Notes: generated by a model from the letters alone, not told the origin. A DNA stretch of 64,000 nucleotides from Streptomyces tropicalis (GCF_029269835.1 NZ_JARJBB010000004.1:1-64000); one strand, 5' to 3'; shown: positions 28,893-37,761, counted from the first letter of the stretch. Translations and numbers: made by a program.

Positions 28893-29038
28893 ACCTCCCG
28901 GCGGTCGCAGGGGAACGGTCGTGCGACGCGTTGGCCGAGGGGCGGCGCGTACGGCGCCGCGTTGGCCGAGGAGCGGTGGTGCGCGGAGTGAGACGGATGG
29001 GCCCGTCCGCTTGCGGCCCGCCGGCCGGCCGGGCGGGT

Positions 29039-29869
29039 CTACTCGCTCGGGCGCGGATCCGGTGCCCGGCCCGGGTGCGTACCTGCGCCCCCCGGGCGTG
29101 GGGGCGCCTGCCGGGCCGGGGCCGGGAGTGATCCTCGGCCCGGTGGCCCGTCGCCGCTGCCGGGGTGGGGGACGTCGGGGCGGACCGGGGCGGGGCGCAG
29201 CTCGACGCAGCAGAGGCCGGCGTGCGGCACCGGGACGGCGGTGAGGGCGCCGTCGCCGCAGGCCGCGAAACAGCCGCGGAGGAACGCGAGGTTGAGGCCG
29301 CAGACGAGCCCGGGCGCCTCGGCGGCGACCTGCCGGAACGGGCACGTGTGCAGCACGGTCCGCCCGTCCGTGCTCTTCGCCGGCGCATAGCCGAGCGACT
29401 CCAGCAGGGCGGTGGCGTCGGCGGGGGACAGGCCGCGGCCCAGGGCCGCGCCGCGCTCCCGGGCCGCCCGCAGTGCGGCGCCGCGGGCGTCCTCGCCCGG
29501 GCTCAGGCCGGCCAGCGTCCCGGCCAGCAGCGAGGCCAGCAGTTCGTGCCCGTGCTGCGGCGGGCCGATCACCGCCACGTGCGGGCCGGGCTCGTACACC
29601 TTCGGGGCGCGGCCGAGCACCCGGTGTCCCTGCGGGCCGCGGCGGGACCGCAGCAGGCCCGAGGCGACCAGTTGGTCCAGGTGGTGGGCGGCCAGCTTGC
29701 GGGAGATCCGGGCGGCGGCCGCGGCCTCCTCGCGGGTGACCGGCCCGGGGGCCCGTCGTACGAAGTCCAGCAGCCGGCACCGTGACGCGTCGCCGAGCAC
29801 GGCGAGCGCGGTCATGGGGTCGGCGGCGGCCGGAGGAGGGGCCGGTGCCGCCGACGGGTCGGAGGCCAC
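29039..29869 (-). CDS. ArsR/SufR-like regulator with a four-cysteine C-terminal domain
   Basis: 276 aa from GTG 29869; a TACCGT box lies 6 nt upstream, so it is probably leaderless. Alternatively the start is ATG 29815. The winged helix (ALAVLGDASRCRLLDFVRRA, TREEAAAAARISRKLAAHHLDQLVASGLL) is at about residues 20-95. The C-terminal region contains cysteines spaced C-X13-C-X13-C-X15-C (from TCPFRQV to GLCCVEL), close to the CX12CX13CX14C set that holds the Fe-S cluster of SufR. The last 40 residues are Pro/Gly-rich disorder. No suf genes are nearby, so the target is unknown. Confidence 0.82.
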   Translation of the reverse strand: MASDPSAAPAPPPAAADPMTALAVLGDASRCRLLDFVRRAPGPVTREEAAAAARISRKLAAHHLDQLVASGLLRSRRGPQGHRVLGRAPKVYEPGPHVAVIGPPQHGHELLASLLAGTLAGLSPGEDARGAALRAARERGAALGRGLSPADATALLESLGYAPAKSTDGRTVLHTCPFRQVAAEAPGLVCGLNLAFLRGCFAACGDGALTAVPVPHAGLCCVELRPAPVRPDVPHPGSGDGPPGRGSLPAPARQAPPRPGGAGTHPGRAPDPRPSE

Positions 29870-29945
29870 AGCCCCACGGTAACTCCGGCGCACCCTCCGC
29901 CGCGGCCGGCCGCCGGGACCATCGCGAACCCGGCCCCCCGGAGGC

Positions 29946-30983
29946 TCACCCCCCGAGGCCGCTGACGTCCCCGGGGCCCCCGGCGTCCGTGAGGCCCCCG
30001 GTGTCCCCGGCCTCGCCGAGGAGCCGGCGCAGCCAGTCCAGGTGGGCGGCCTGTGCGGAGCGGGACAGCGCGGCCTCCGGGGCGAAGCCGTCGAAGCCGT
30101 GGAACCCGCCCGGCCAGACGTGCAGCTCCGCCACGCCGCCGGCCTGCCAGATGCGGGAGGCGTAGTCCACGACCTCGTCACGGAAGGTCTCCGCCGACCC
30201 GACGTCCAGGAAGGCGGGCGGCAGACCGGCGAGGTCCCCCGCGCGGGCCGGTGCCGCGTACGGCGACACGTCGGGGCCGCCGCGCCGGTCGCCGAGCAGG
30301 GCCGTCCAGCCGGTCTCGTTGGCGGCGCGGTCCCAGACGTCGACGCCCGCCATCTGGTGCGCGGACGGCGTGTCGTTGCGGTCGTCCAGCATCGGGCAGA
30401 GCAGCATCTGCCCGGCCGGCCGGGGGCCGCCGCGGTCCCGGAGCATCAGCGCCAGCGCGGCGGCCAGCCCCCCGCCCGCGCTCGCGCCCGCCAGGACGAT
30501 CCGGTCCGGATCGCCGCCCAGCTCCCGGGCGTGCTCCGCCGTCCACAGCAGTCCGGCGTGGACGTCCTCGACGGGCGCGGGATGCGGGTGCTCGGGCGCG
30601 AGCCGGTACTCCACCGACACGACGACGGCGCCGAGCTCCCGGGCCCAGTCCAGGACCACGTTCACCCCGAGCCGGCTGGTGCCGAGCACCATGCCCCCGC
30701 CGTGGACGTGGTAGATCACCGGCCGCGGCACACCGGCCGGCCCTGCGGTGGGACGGCAGACCAGCAGGGAGACGTCGGGCGCGCCCGGCGGCCCGGGTGC
30801 CGTGCGGTCCTCGACCTCGAAGGCACCGCCCATGGTCAGGTCCAGGACGGCGAGGAGCTGCATGTAGGGGCCCTGCCGCGCGGGTTCGATGTCCGCCGGG
30901 GTGAATCCGGACCGCAGCAGCTCCCCCACGGGCTCCAGCGCGGCGGCGAGTTCGGGGTCGAACGGGGGCGGGAGGGACGTCAT
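29946..30983 (-). CDS. Alpha/beta-hydrolase esterase (hormone-sensitive-lipase family)
   Basis: 345 aa from ATG 30983. HSL-type oxyanion motif HVHGGGMVLG, nucleophile motif GASAGGG, aspartate in the AFLDVGSAETFRDE region and histidine in PGGFHGFD complete the catalytic set. VSVEYRLAPEHPHPAPVEDV is characteristic. It hydrolyses small esters of unknown identity. The C-terminus ends in a Gly/Asp/Pro-rich tail. It is read toward the SufR-like gene (77 bp away) on the same strand. Confidence 0.92.
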   Translation of the reverse strand: MTSLPPPFDPELAAALEPVGELLRSGFTPADIEPARQGPYMQLLAVLDLTMGGAFEVEDRTAPGPPGAPDVSLLVCRPTAGPAGVPRPVIYHVHGGGMVLGTSRLGVNVVLDWARELGAVVVSVEYRLAPEHPHPAPVEDVHAGLLWTAEHARELGGDPDRIVLAGASAGGGLAAALALMLRDRGGPRPAGQMLLCPMLDDRNDTPSAHQMAGVDVWDRAANETGWTALLGDRRGGPDVSPYAAPARAGDLAGLPPAFLDVGSAETFRDEVVDYASRIWQAGGVAELHVWPGGFHGFDGFAPEAALSRSAQAAHLDWLRRLLGEAGDTGGLTDAGGPGDVSGLGG

Positions 30984-31214
30984 GGCGGCTCCTGGTCCGG
31001 GGGCCGCGGCGGCCCGTACGGCGAGGCCGGTGCGAGGCCGGCGGGATCCGAGTGCTCCCGCGGCCCCCGTTTCACACCCGGGCCCGCGCACGGAGGACGC
31101 AGCTCACACCGCCGCGGGCCGGCCCCGGCCCGCGGCGCGCAGGAGGGGCGGTTCCCGGCGCGGGCCTGCTCGGCGGGCCCGCACCCGGTACCGGCCCTCC
31201 TGCGTGCGGGAGGA

Positions 31215-31778
31215 TCAGGCGGCCGCGGACCCGCCGACGGTGCCCTGCAGGCGGGCCACCACCTCGGTCAGCCCGGTGGCGACCTCGGCGTCGTCGACCG
31301 GGTGGATGTCGGCGAAGCGGGTCACGGAGCCCGGGATGGACAGCTTCAGGTCCTCGATCACCTTGGCGCCCGCGATGCCCACGGCCTTGCGCGTGTCGTC
31401 CTGCGCCCAGACACCGCCGTACTGGCCGAACGCGGTGCCGACCACGGCGGCCGGCTTGCCGTCGAAGGCGCCGGCGCCGTACGGGCGGGACAGCCAGTCG
31501 ATGGCGTTCTTCAGCACGGCCGGGATGGTGCCGTTGTACTCGGGGGAGAAGAACAGGAAGGCGTCGGAGGCCCGGGCGGCCTCGCGCAGCCGGGCGGCGG
31601 CGGCCGGCACGCTGTCCGGCACGTCGAGGTCCTCGTTGTAGAAGGGGACCTCGGCCAGGCCCTCGAAGAGCTCGACCTCGACGCCCTCGGGCGCGAGCTT
31701 GGCGGCCGCCTCGGCGAGCTGGCGGTTGTGCGAACCGGCGCGAAGGCTGCCGACGAGCGCGAGGATACGGACGGACAT
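31215..31778 (-). CDS. NADPH-dependent FMN reductase
   Basis: 187 aa. Flavodoxin-like fold with the FMN-binding ALVGSLRAGSHNRQL at the start, FSPEYNGTIPAVLKNAIDWLSR in the middle and FGQYGG later. It belongs to the azoreductase/chromate-reductase type of NADPH-dependent FMN reductases and reduces quinones, azo compounds or metals. It is divergent from a TetR gene with two related palindromes between, so it is probably TetR-repressed and inducible. Confidence 0.92.
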   Translation of the reverse strand: MSVRILALVGSLRAGSHNRQLAEAAAKLAPEGVEVELFEGLAEVPFYNEDLDVPDSVPAAAARLREAARASDAFLFFSPEYNGTIPAVLKNAIDWLSRPYGAGAFDGKPAAVVGTAFGQYGGVWAQDDTRKAVGIAGAKVIEDLKLSIPGSVTRFADIHPVDDAEVATGLTEVVARLQGTVGGSAAA

Positions 31779-31830
31779 GGGGGTCTCCAGGGGGGTTTGG
31801 TATGCACGTCGAGACGGTGCGGTCTCGATC

Positions 31831-31878
31831 CGGACCGGGGTCCGCTTAACTCTTACCAAACTAACCGGACCGCGGTCC
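31831..31878. promoter_or_regulatory. Pair of TetR-type operators
   Basis: CGGACC-GG-GGTCCG (31831-31844) and GGACCGCGGTCC (31867-31878) share the core GGACCG(G/C)GGTCC and are 35 bp apart centre to centre, between the divergent flavin reductase and TetR genes. The second lies just upstream of the TetR -10 (31898-31903). Confidence 0.7.
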
Positions 31879-31909
31879 AGTTTCATTCCCGATGCTTTAC
31901 GCTGTCGTC

Positions 31910-32572
31910 ATGTCCAGCGCGCTGCCGCCCCAGACCGAGCCCCAGGAGCCCCTGGGTGTCCCGGTGCTGCTCGACATCGGCACCGAGGCGGACGAGCCCT
32001 GCCTGCGCGCCGACGCCGCCCGCAACCGGGCCCGGCTGCTGGACGCGGCCGCGAGACTGGTGGCCGAGCACGGCGCCGCCGGGGTCACGATGGAGGCCGT
32101 GGCCGCCGCGGCCGAGGTCGGCAAGGGCACCGTCTTCCGGCGCTTCGGCGACCGCACCGGCCTGCTGCGGGCCCTGCTCGACCACTCCGAGCGCAAGTTC
32201 CAGGCCGCCCTCCTCAGCGGACCGCCCCCGCTGGGCCCCGGTGCGCCGCCCGCCCGGCGGCTGGGTGCGTTCGGCTGCGCCGCCCTGCGCCGCGCCGCCG
32301 ACGACCTGGAACTCCAGATGGCGGCGGAGCCGGTCCCCGACCGCCGCTTCCTGGTGCCGGCCCGCCGGGTGCAGTACGCGCACGTGGCCATGCTGCTGCG
32401 GCAGGCGGTCCCGGACGGCGACAGCGAACTCCTCGCCCACACGCTCCTGGGCTACCTCGAACCCGCCCTGATCCACCACCTCACCCGCCAGTGCCAGGTC
32501 CCCATGGAGCGCCTCCAGGAGGGCTGGCACGACCTCGTGACCCGTGTGACGGGCTGCGCGCGGGCCGGCTGA
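31910..32572 (+). CDS. TetR-family transcriptional regulator
   Basis: 220 aa from ATG 31910; TACGCT ends 6 nt before it, so the mRNA is probably leaderless (an ATG at 31892 would precede the -10). Helix-turn-helix: RARLLDAAARLVAEHGAAGVTMEAVAAAAEVGKGTVFRRFGDR, residues about 45-90. The ligand domain is all-helical. A roughly 40-residue N-terminal extension precedes the HTH. It likely represses the divergent flavin reductase and itself. Confidence 0.9.
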   Translation: MSSALPPQTEPQEPLGVPVLLDIGTEADEPCLRADAARNRARLLDAAARLVAEHGAAGVTMEAVAAAAEVGKGTVFRRFGDRTGLLRALLDHSERKFQAALLSGPPPLGPGAPPARRLGAFGCAALRRAADDLELQMAAEPVPDRRFLVPARRVQYAHVAMLLRQAVPDGDSELLAHTLLGYLEPALIHHLTRQCQVPMERLQEGWHDLVTRVTGCARAG

Positions 32573-32594
32573 CGCCGAGGGCCCCCGACCACGC

Positions 32595-32630
32595 CGACGG
32601 GCCCCCTCCGACACCGGAGGGGGCCCGTCG
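32595..32630. terminator. Bidirectional terminator
   Basis: 16-bp perfect stem (32595-32610 with 32615-32630), ACAC loop, between the convergent tetR and thioredoxin genes. Confidence 0.8.
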
Positions 32631-32722
32631 TGCGCACGGTCGGGACCGGGTGGCCGGGGCCCTCCGGGGAGGGCGGGCCACCGACGGAGGGCGGCACCCC
32701 GGAGGAGGGGCCCCGGACCGTC

Positions 32723-33127
32723 CTACTGGCCGTCCTGACCTCCCTGGCCGTCCTGCGCGGCCTGCCCCTGCTGCTCCTCGACCGCCTTGCGCACCTCGTC
32801 CATGTCCAGGTCGCGGGCCTGCCCGATCACGTCCGCCAGCGCCGGCTCGGGCAGGGCGCCCGGCTGCGCGAACACGGCCACCTGGTCCCGGACGATCATC
32901 AGCGTCGGGATCGACTGGATCCCGAAGGCCGCCGCCAGCTCGGGCTGCGCCTCGGTGTCGACCTTCCCGAACACCAGGTCGGGGTTCTCCGCCGCAGCCT
33001 TCTCGTAGACCGGGGCGAACTGACGGCACGGCCCGCACCACGAGGCCCAGAAGTCGATGAGGACGAACTCGTTCTCCGTGACCGTCCGGTCGAAGTTCTC
33101 CTTGGTGAGCTCCACGGTGCTGCTCAT
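32723..33127 (-). CDS. trxA: Thioredoxin
   Basis: 134 aa. Active site WCGPC at 30-34, the cis-proline in IQSIPTLMIV, and the usual VDFWA-like strand (VLIDFWASW). The last 20 residues are a Gln/Gly/Asp-rich tail (QGQAAQDGQGGQDGQ) longer than in most thioredoxins. The gene is divergent from a flavoprotein disulfide reductase, suggesting joint thiol redox function. The enzyme is not a typical TrxB. Confidence 0.94.
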   Translation of the reverse strand: MSSTVELTKENFDRTVTENEFVLIDFWASWCGPCRQFAPVYEKAAAENPDLVFGKVDTEAQPELAAAFGIQSIPTLMIVRDQVAVFAQPGALPEPALADVIGQARDLDMDEVRKAVEEQQGQAAQDGQGGQDGQ

Positions 33128-33181
33128 CACGTTCCTCTTCCTGGTGTGGGGTGAAGCCGTCGGCACAACACGGCCGACCCT

Positions 33182-33206
33182 ACGGGTATTCCGCGCGCGT
33201 ACCCGT
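33182..33206. promoter_or_regulatory. Inverted repeat between trxA and the disulfide reductase
   Basis: acgggta / tacccgt, 7-bp arms separated by 11 nt, in the 115-bp divergent gap and upstream of the CAGACT box (33231-33236) that ends 6 nt before ATG 33243. Confidence 0.4.
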
Positions 33207-33242
33207 GTGGCCGGTACGCACACCACCCACCAGACTGACCCC

Positions 33243-34673
33243 ATGACGGAAACGGAATCCATCGCGTACGACGTCGTGGTGCTCGGTGCCGGGCCCGTGG
33301 GGGAGAACGTGGCCGACCGCACCCGCGCGGCCGGCCTGTCCACCGCGGTCGTGGAGAGCGAGCTGGTCGGCGGCGAGTGCTCGTACTGGGCCTGCATGCC
33401 CAGCAAGGCCCTGCTGCGGCCGGTCATCGCCCGCGCCGACGCCCGCCGCGTGCCCGGCCTGCGCCAGGCCGTGCAGGGCCCCCTCGACGCCGCCGCGGTC
33501 CTCGCGCACCGGGACGAGTACACCTCCCACTGGCACGACGGCGGCCAGGTCCAGTGGCTCGACGGCATCGGCGCCGACCTCCATCGCGGCCACGGCCGCC
33601 TCACCGGCCCCCGCACGGTCACCGTGACCGGCCCCGACGGCGAGCGGACCGTGCTCACCGCCCGGCACGCCGTCGCCGTGTGCACCGGCACCCGCGCCCA
33701 GCTGCCCCCGCTGCCCGGCCTGGCCGACGTCGAGCCGTGGACCAGCCGCGAGGCCACCAGCTCCCCGGAGGTGCCCGGCCGGCTGATCGTGGTCGGCGGC
33801 GGCGTGGTCGCCACCGAGATGGCCACCGTCTGGCAGGCCCTCGGCTCCCGGGTCACCGTCCTGGTCCGCGGCAAGGGGCTGCTGTCCCGGATGGAGCCCT
33901 TCGCGGGCGAGCTCGTCGCCGAGGCGCTCGTCGAGGCGGGGGCCGACGTCCGCACCGCCACCTCCGTGGAGTCCGTGACCCGGGAGGACGGCACCGTCGT
34001 GGTCGTCACCGGCTCCGGCGAGCGCATCGAGGCCGACGAGATCCTGTTCGCCACCGGGCGCGCCCCGCGCACCGACGACATCGGCCTGGACACCGTCGGC
34101 CTCGAACCCGGCTCCTGGCTGCCCGTGGACGACTCCCTCCAGGTGGACGGCACCGACTGGCTGTACGCCGTCGGCGACGTCAACCACCGTGCGCTGCTCA
34201 CCCACCAGGGCAAGTACCAGGCCCGGATCGCCGGTGCCGCCATCGCCGCGCGCGCCGCCGGCGCGCCCCCGCTGGAGACCGGCCCGTGGGGCGCGCACGC
34301 GGCCACCGCCGACCACCACGCCGTCCCGCAGGTCGTCTTCACCGACCCCGAGGCCGGCGCCGTCGGCCTGTCCCTGGCCGAGGCCGAGCAGGCCGGCCAC
34401 CGGGTGCGCGCCGTCGACGTGGACCTCGCCTCGGTCGCCGGGGCGGGCCTGTACGGCGACGGCTACCGGGGCCGCGCCCGGATGGTCGTCGACCTCGACG
34501 AGGAGATCCTGCGCGGCGTCACCTTCGTCGGCCCCGGCGTCGGCGAACTGATCCACTCGGCGACCGTCGCGGTCGCCGGGCAGGTCCCCGTCGCCCGCCT
34601 GTGGCACGCGGTCCCGTCGTATCCGACGATCAGCGAGGTGTGGCTGCGGCTGCTGGAGGCGTACCGGGGCTGA
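33243..34673 (+). CDS. Pyridine nucleotide-disulfide oxidoreductase (class I, FAD)
   Basis: 476 aa from ATG 33243. N-terminal FAD motif VVLGAGPVGENVAD, redox-active pair GGECSYWACMPSK (C-X4-C), second dinucleotide motif VVGGGVVATEMA and C-terminal VGDV. It is of the dihydrolipoamide dehydrogenase/mercuric reductase class; the C-terminal dimer domain lacks the HAHP-type dihydrolipoamide landmark and has LWHAVPSYPTISEVWLRLLEAYR, so the substrate is probably another disulfide or a quinone. It is likely leaderless and sits divergent from thioredoxin. Confidence 0.9.
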   Translation: MTETESIAYDVVVLGAGPVGENVADRTRAAGLSTAVVESELVGGECSYWACMPSKALLRPVIARADARRVPGLRQAVQGPLDAAAVLAHRDEYTSHWHDGGQVQWLDGIGADLHRGHGRLTGPRTVTVTGPDGERTVLTARHAVAVCTGTRAQLPPLPGLADVEPWTSREATSSPEVPGRLIVVGGGVVATEMATVWQALGSRVTVLVRGKGLLSRMEPFAGELVAEALVEAGADVRTATSVESVTREDGTVVVVTGSGERIEADEILFATGRAPRTDDIGLDTVGLEPGSWLPVDDSLQVDGTDWLYAVGDVNHRALLTHQGKYQARIAGAAIAARAAGAPPLETGPWGAHAATADHHAVPQVVFTDPEAGAVGLSLAEAEQAGHRVRAVDVDLASVAGAGLYGDGYRGRARMVVDLDEEILRGVTFVGPGVGELIHSATVAVAGQVPVARLWHAVPSYPTISEVWLRLLEAYRG

Positions 34674-34748
34674 ACGCCCTCGCCGCCGGGCGGAGCGGCC
34701 GGTGGCCCCTGCCGGGGAGCGGGGCGGAGGAGGGCGGGGGCGCGCCCC

Positions 34749-35408
34749 TCAGGACGGGTCCGCCCCCGGCAGGCGGAACCCGAGGGCATCGGCGGCCCGT
34801 TCGGGCGTCGGCTGGGACCAGTACCGGGCCAGCGCCTCGGTGGAGGACAGGGAGCGGGTCTCGGCCCGGTCGAGGTAGAGCACGCCGTCGAGATGGTCCG
34901 TCTCGTGCTGCACGATCCGCGCCGGCCAGCCGGTGAAGACCTCGTCCACCGGCCGCCCGTGCTCGTCGAGCGCCCGCAGGCGCACCGCGGCGTGCCGCGC
35001 CACCACGGCCTGCCACCCCGGCACGCTCAGACAGCCCTCGAAGAACGCGGCCCGGTCCGCGCCGACCGCCTCGTACGCGGGATTGACCAGCACCCGGAAC
35101 GGCTGCGGCACCCGCCCCCGCGCCCGCCGCACCTCCTCCGGCACCGGCGCCGGATCCTCGACGACCGCGATCCGCAGCCCCACGCCGACCTGCGGCGCGG
35201 CCAGGCCCACGCCCGGCGCCGCATGCATGGTGACCCGCAGCGCCTCCACGAACCGGGCCAGCAGCGCCGGCTCCACCTGCCCGTCGAACGGCACCGCACC
35301 CCGCCGCAGCACCGGGTCACCCGCGGCGACGATGGGCAACGGGCCGCCGGGGGCCAGGAGTTGCTCGATCTGCTCGGCAAGGGGTGCGGACGCGTCGCCT
35401 GATGCCAT
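34749..35408 (-). CDS. def: Peptide deformylase
   Basis: 219 aa from ATG 35408. All three motifs are intact: GVGLAAPQ at 66-73, EGCLS at 124-128 and QHETDHLDG at 167-175. It removes the formyl group from nascent proteins. Streptomyces carry several copies; this one stands alone without fmt and so may be a secondary copy. Confidence 0.96.
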   Translation of the reverse strand: MASGDASAPLAEQIEQLLAPGGPLPIVAAGDPVLRRGAVPFDGQVEPALLARFVEALRVTMHAAPGVGLAAPQVGVGLRIAVVEDPAPVPEEVRRARGRVPQPFRVLVNPAYEAVGADRAAFFEGCLSVPGWQAVVARHAAVRLRALDEHGRPVDEVFTGWPARIVQHETDHLDGVLYLDRAETRSLSSTEALARYWSQPTPERAADALGFRLPGADPS

Positions 35409-35555
35409 CGCGCCAGCATGCCACGGCCGCGGTCGGGCGCGCTCCCGCACGCGGGGACCGCTCCGGGCGGCTCGGCGGCTCGGCGGCTCGGCGGGACGCA
35501 GGACCGGCCGCGGGCGTGAAGGAGCGAGGCCGGAGGGAGACGGGACACGGCGACG

Positions 35556-35808
35556 GAGCGCCGGCGGGCCCGCCGCCGGCCGGGCGAGCCGGAGGACCAG
35601 GCGCCCGCCGCCCTGTGAGAGGCCGAGGGGCCGGTCACCGCCTCCCGGGCGCAGGTGCGGCTCGGCGGCGACCTCGCGTACACCACCGCCGTGACCCTCC
35701 TGACCCGGCTGCTCGCCAAGGCCGCCGTCTCCCGCGCACGCGGGGGCCGTTCCTTCGCGGGGACGCCGACGGCGGACGCCGTCCGCCCGGCCGCGCTGCG
35801 GATGCGCC
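35556..35808 (+). pseudogene. Decayed BlaI/MecI-family repressor
   Basis: The frame through 35556-35808 reads GEPEDQAPAAL, a TGA at 35616-35618, then EAEGPVTASRAQVRLGGDLAYTTAVTLLTRLLAKAAVSRARGGRSFAGTPTADA in pieces. This aligns by eye with BlaI proteins (ELE..VLAALW.A.GP.T...V...L..DLAYTTVMTILTRL..KG.V.R...GR...Y.P). The TGA sits where BlaI has the Trp of LW, a one-base change from TGG. Further right the homology fades. The whole 35409-36071 gap has no other convincing gene. The usual M56 peptidase partner is not recognisable. Confidence 0.6.
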
Positions 35809-36071
35809 CGCCGCGGCGGCGGCCGGACCCGTGCCGCGCCGGGTCGCCGCCCTTCCGGCGCCCCCGCCCGCCGCCCGGCACCGGCCGCCGGTGTGGACGG
35901 CGGCCGGCGCCGCCGTGCGGGGCGCCGCCGCCGGGGCGGTGGTCCCGGCGACGCCGTCGGCCGGCTCCGCGGTCACGCTGATCCCGGTCCCGCATGCGGC
36001 GACACCGCTGCAGGCGGCCCCGCGTCCGTGGCCCACGGCGCCCGCCGCCCCGGGGCGGGGCCACCGAGCCG

Positions 36072-36434
36072 TCACCGCACGGGCCCCGGTGACCGGTCGA
36101 CGTCACCGGAGAGCGCCGAGGCGATCCGCAGATGCGTTCCGGCCTCCTCGTGCCGCCCCTGCCGCTGCAGCGTGCGGCCCAGCATGAGCCGCGCGTACGC
36201 CTCCACCGGATCGCGTTCGACGATGATCCGCAACTCGGCCTCGGCCCGCTTCAGTTGGGCGGAGTGGTAGTAGGCCCGCGCCAGCAGCAGCCGCGGCCCG
36301 GTCTGTTCGGGGACCTCCTCCACCAGCCCGCCGAGCACGCGCGCCGCGGCGGCGTAGTCCCGGGCGTCGAAGAACATCCGCGCACGCTCCCAGCGCTCCG
36401 CGGGCGTTCCGTGGCCGTAGTACGTCGTGTCCAC
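36072..36434 (-). CDS. Small tetratricopeptide-repeat protein
   Basis: 120 aa from GTG 36434, with GGAGGAGG 6 nt upstream. It begins VDTTYYGHGTPAERWERARMFFDARDY and carries about three TPR-like helix pairs (ARDYAAAARVLGGLVEE, LARAYYHSAQLKRAEAELR, ARLMLGRTLQRQGRHEEA). It is a cytosolic protein-interaction module with unknown partners, divergent from pirin. Confidence 0.85.
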   Translation of the reverse strand: MDTTYYGHGTPAERWERARMFFDARDYAAAARVLGGLVEEVPEQTGPRLLLARAYYHSAQLKRAEAELRIIVERDPVEAYARLMLGRTLQRQGRHEEAGTHLRIASALSGDVDRSPGPVR

Positions 36435-36561
36435 GCCCGACCTCCTCCGCACGAGGTGGTGACCTGCGCGCCCCACAACGGCCCCCCTCGATCGCATATT
36501 CCCCTGCACGCCGCGGAGCGGCCGGGTGGCGACGGCGTGCCGGAACCGGCCGGACGACACG

Positions 36562-36591
36562 CTGACGGCGCGCCGCCCGCGCGGCTAGGTT
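36562..36591 (+). promoter_or_regulatory. Predicted pirin promoter (leaderless)
   Basis: CTGACG (36562-36567), 18-bp spacer, TAGGTT (36586-36591), then only 7 nt to ATG 36599 with no ribosome site. Confidence 0.55.
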
Positions 36592-36598
36592 GGGCGCC

Positions 36599-37564
36599 AT
36601 GAGCAATCTTGATCGCGAGTCGGTCCCCGCCGTGTGCGGCGGCCGTGGGTTCGTGGTGGCGGAACCCGTACGCGAACTCCTCAGCCCCCGGCGCGTCCGC
36701 CTCGGCGAGTCGACCGAGGTCCGCCGGCTGCTGCCCAACCTGGGCCGCCGCATGGTGGGCGCCTGGTGCTTCGTCGACCACTACGGCCCCGACGACATCG
36801 CCGACGAGCCCGGCATGCAGGTGCCCCCGCACCCGCACATGGGCCTGCAGACGGTGAGCTGGCTGCACGAGGGCGAGGTCCTGCACCGCGACTCCACCGG
36901 CAGCCTGCAGATGATCCGCCCCGGCGAGCTCGGCCTGATGACCTCCGGCCGCGCGATCAGCCACTCGGAGGAGAGCCCCGCCTCGCACGCCCGTCTGCTG
37001 CACGGTGCGCAACTCTGGGTGGCGCTCCCCGACCGCCACCGCCACACCGACCCGCACTTCGAGCACCACGCCGACCTGCCGACCGTGACGGCGCCCGGCC
37101 TCACGGCCACCCCGATCCTCGGCACCCTCGACGGCGCGACGTCGCCGGGCACGGCGTACACCCCCGTCGTCGGCGCCGACCTGGCCCTGACCGCCGGAGC
37201 GGACGTCCGCCTGCCGCTCGAGCCGGACTTCGAGTACGCCGTGCTGTGCATGTCCGGCGAGACCCACGTCGACGGCGTCCCCGTCCTGCCCGGCTCGATG
37301 CTCTACCTCGGCTGCGGCCGCACCGAACTCCCCCTGCGCGCCGCGTCCGACGCGGGCCTGATGCTCCTGGGCGGCGAGCCGTTCGACGAGGAGATCCTCA
37401 TGTTCTGGAACTGGATCGGACGGTCGCAGGAGGAGATCGTCCAGGCCCGGCGGGACTGGGAGGAAGGGTCGCGATTCGGGGAGGTGAAGGGGTACGACGG
37501 GGCTCCGCTGCCGGCCCCCGAGCTGCCGCAGGTGCCCCTCAAACCGCGAGGAAGGGTTCGCTGA
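36599..37564 (+). CDS. Pirin-family protein
   Basis: 321 aa. Bicupin with the pirin metal motif PPHPHMGLQTVSWLHEGEVLHRDS and AISHSEES; the N-terminal cupin carries His residues in HPHMG and one in ISHSE for a single metal. Some bacterial pirins oxidise quercetin, others tune pyruvate dehydrogenase or redox enzymes; the role here is open. The predicted promoter supports a leaderless mRNA. Confidence 0.93.
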   Translation: MSNLDRESVPAVCGGRGFVVAEPVRELLSPRRVRLGESTEVRRLLPNLGRRMVGAWCFVDHYGPDDIADEPGMQVPPHPHMGLQTVSWLHEGEVLHRDSTGSLQMIRPGELGLMTSGRAISHSEESPASHARLLHGAQLWVALPDRHRHTDPHFEHHADLPTVTAPGLTATPILGTLDGATSPGTAYTPVVGADLALTAGADVRLPLEPDFEYAVLCMSGETHVDGVPVLPGSMLYLGCGRTELPLRAASDAGLMLLGGEPFDEEILMFWNWIGRSQEEIVQARRDWEEGSRFGEVKGYDGAPLPAPELPQVPLKPRGRVR

Positions 37565-37611
37565 CCTGGAGGAATGCAGGGGCGTCGGGGTGAGCGGGGG
37601 AGGCCCGTCGG

Positions 37612-37761
37612 GTGCTGCCGCTCGACTTCCAGGGCGGCTACGCCGCTGTGGACCAGCTCTGCACGGTCCTGCGCGCGGCGTTCGACGTCCATGAGGAGGG
37701 CCAGGCGTCGGGGGATCAGGAGAAGGAGGTGGACCTGCGGCTGCGGACGACGCGGCCTTGA
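37612..37761 (+). CDS. Short ORF, possible gene fragment
   Basis: 49 aa from GTG 37612, about 10 nt after GGGAGG; an in-frame TGA at 37591 closes it upstream. VLPLDFQGGYAAVDQLCTVL then AFDVHEEGQASGDQEKEV has protein-like composition, unlike the Arg-rich shadow frames nearby. No family recognised. It could be the tail of a lost gene, since this begins an accessory-looking stretch. 37762-38014 has nothing further. Confidence 0.35.
   Translation: MLPLDFQGGYAAVDQLCTVLRAAFDVHEEGQASGDQEKEVDLRLRTTRP

Noticed and set aside
28928..28971. 13-bp direct repeat (gcgttggccgagg) upstream of the amidase
   Set aside because: Only two copies 31 bp apart in GC-rich DNA with no symmetry or promoter link; could be chance.
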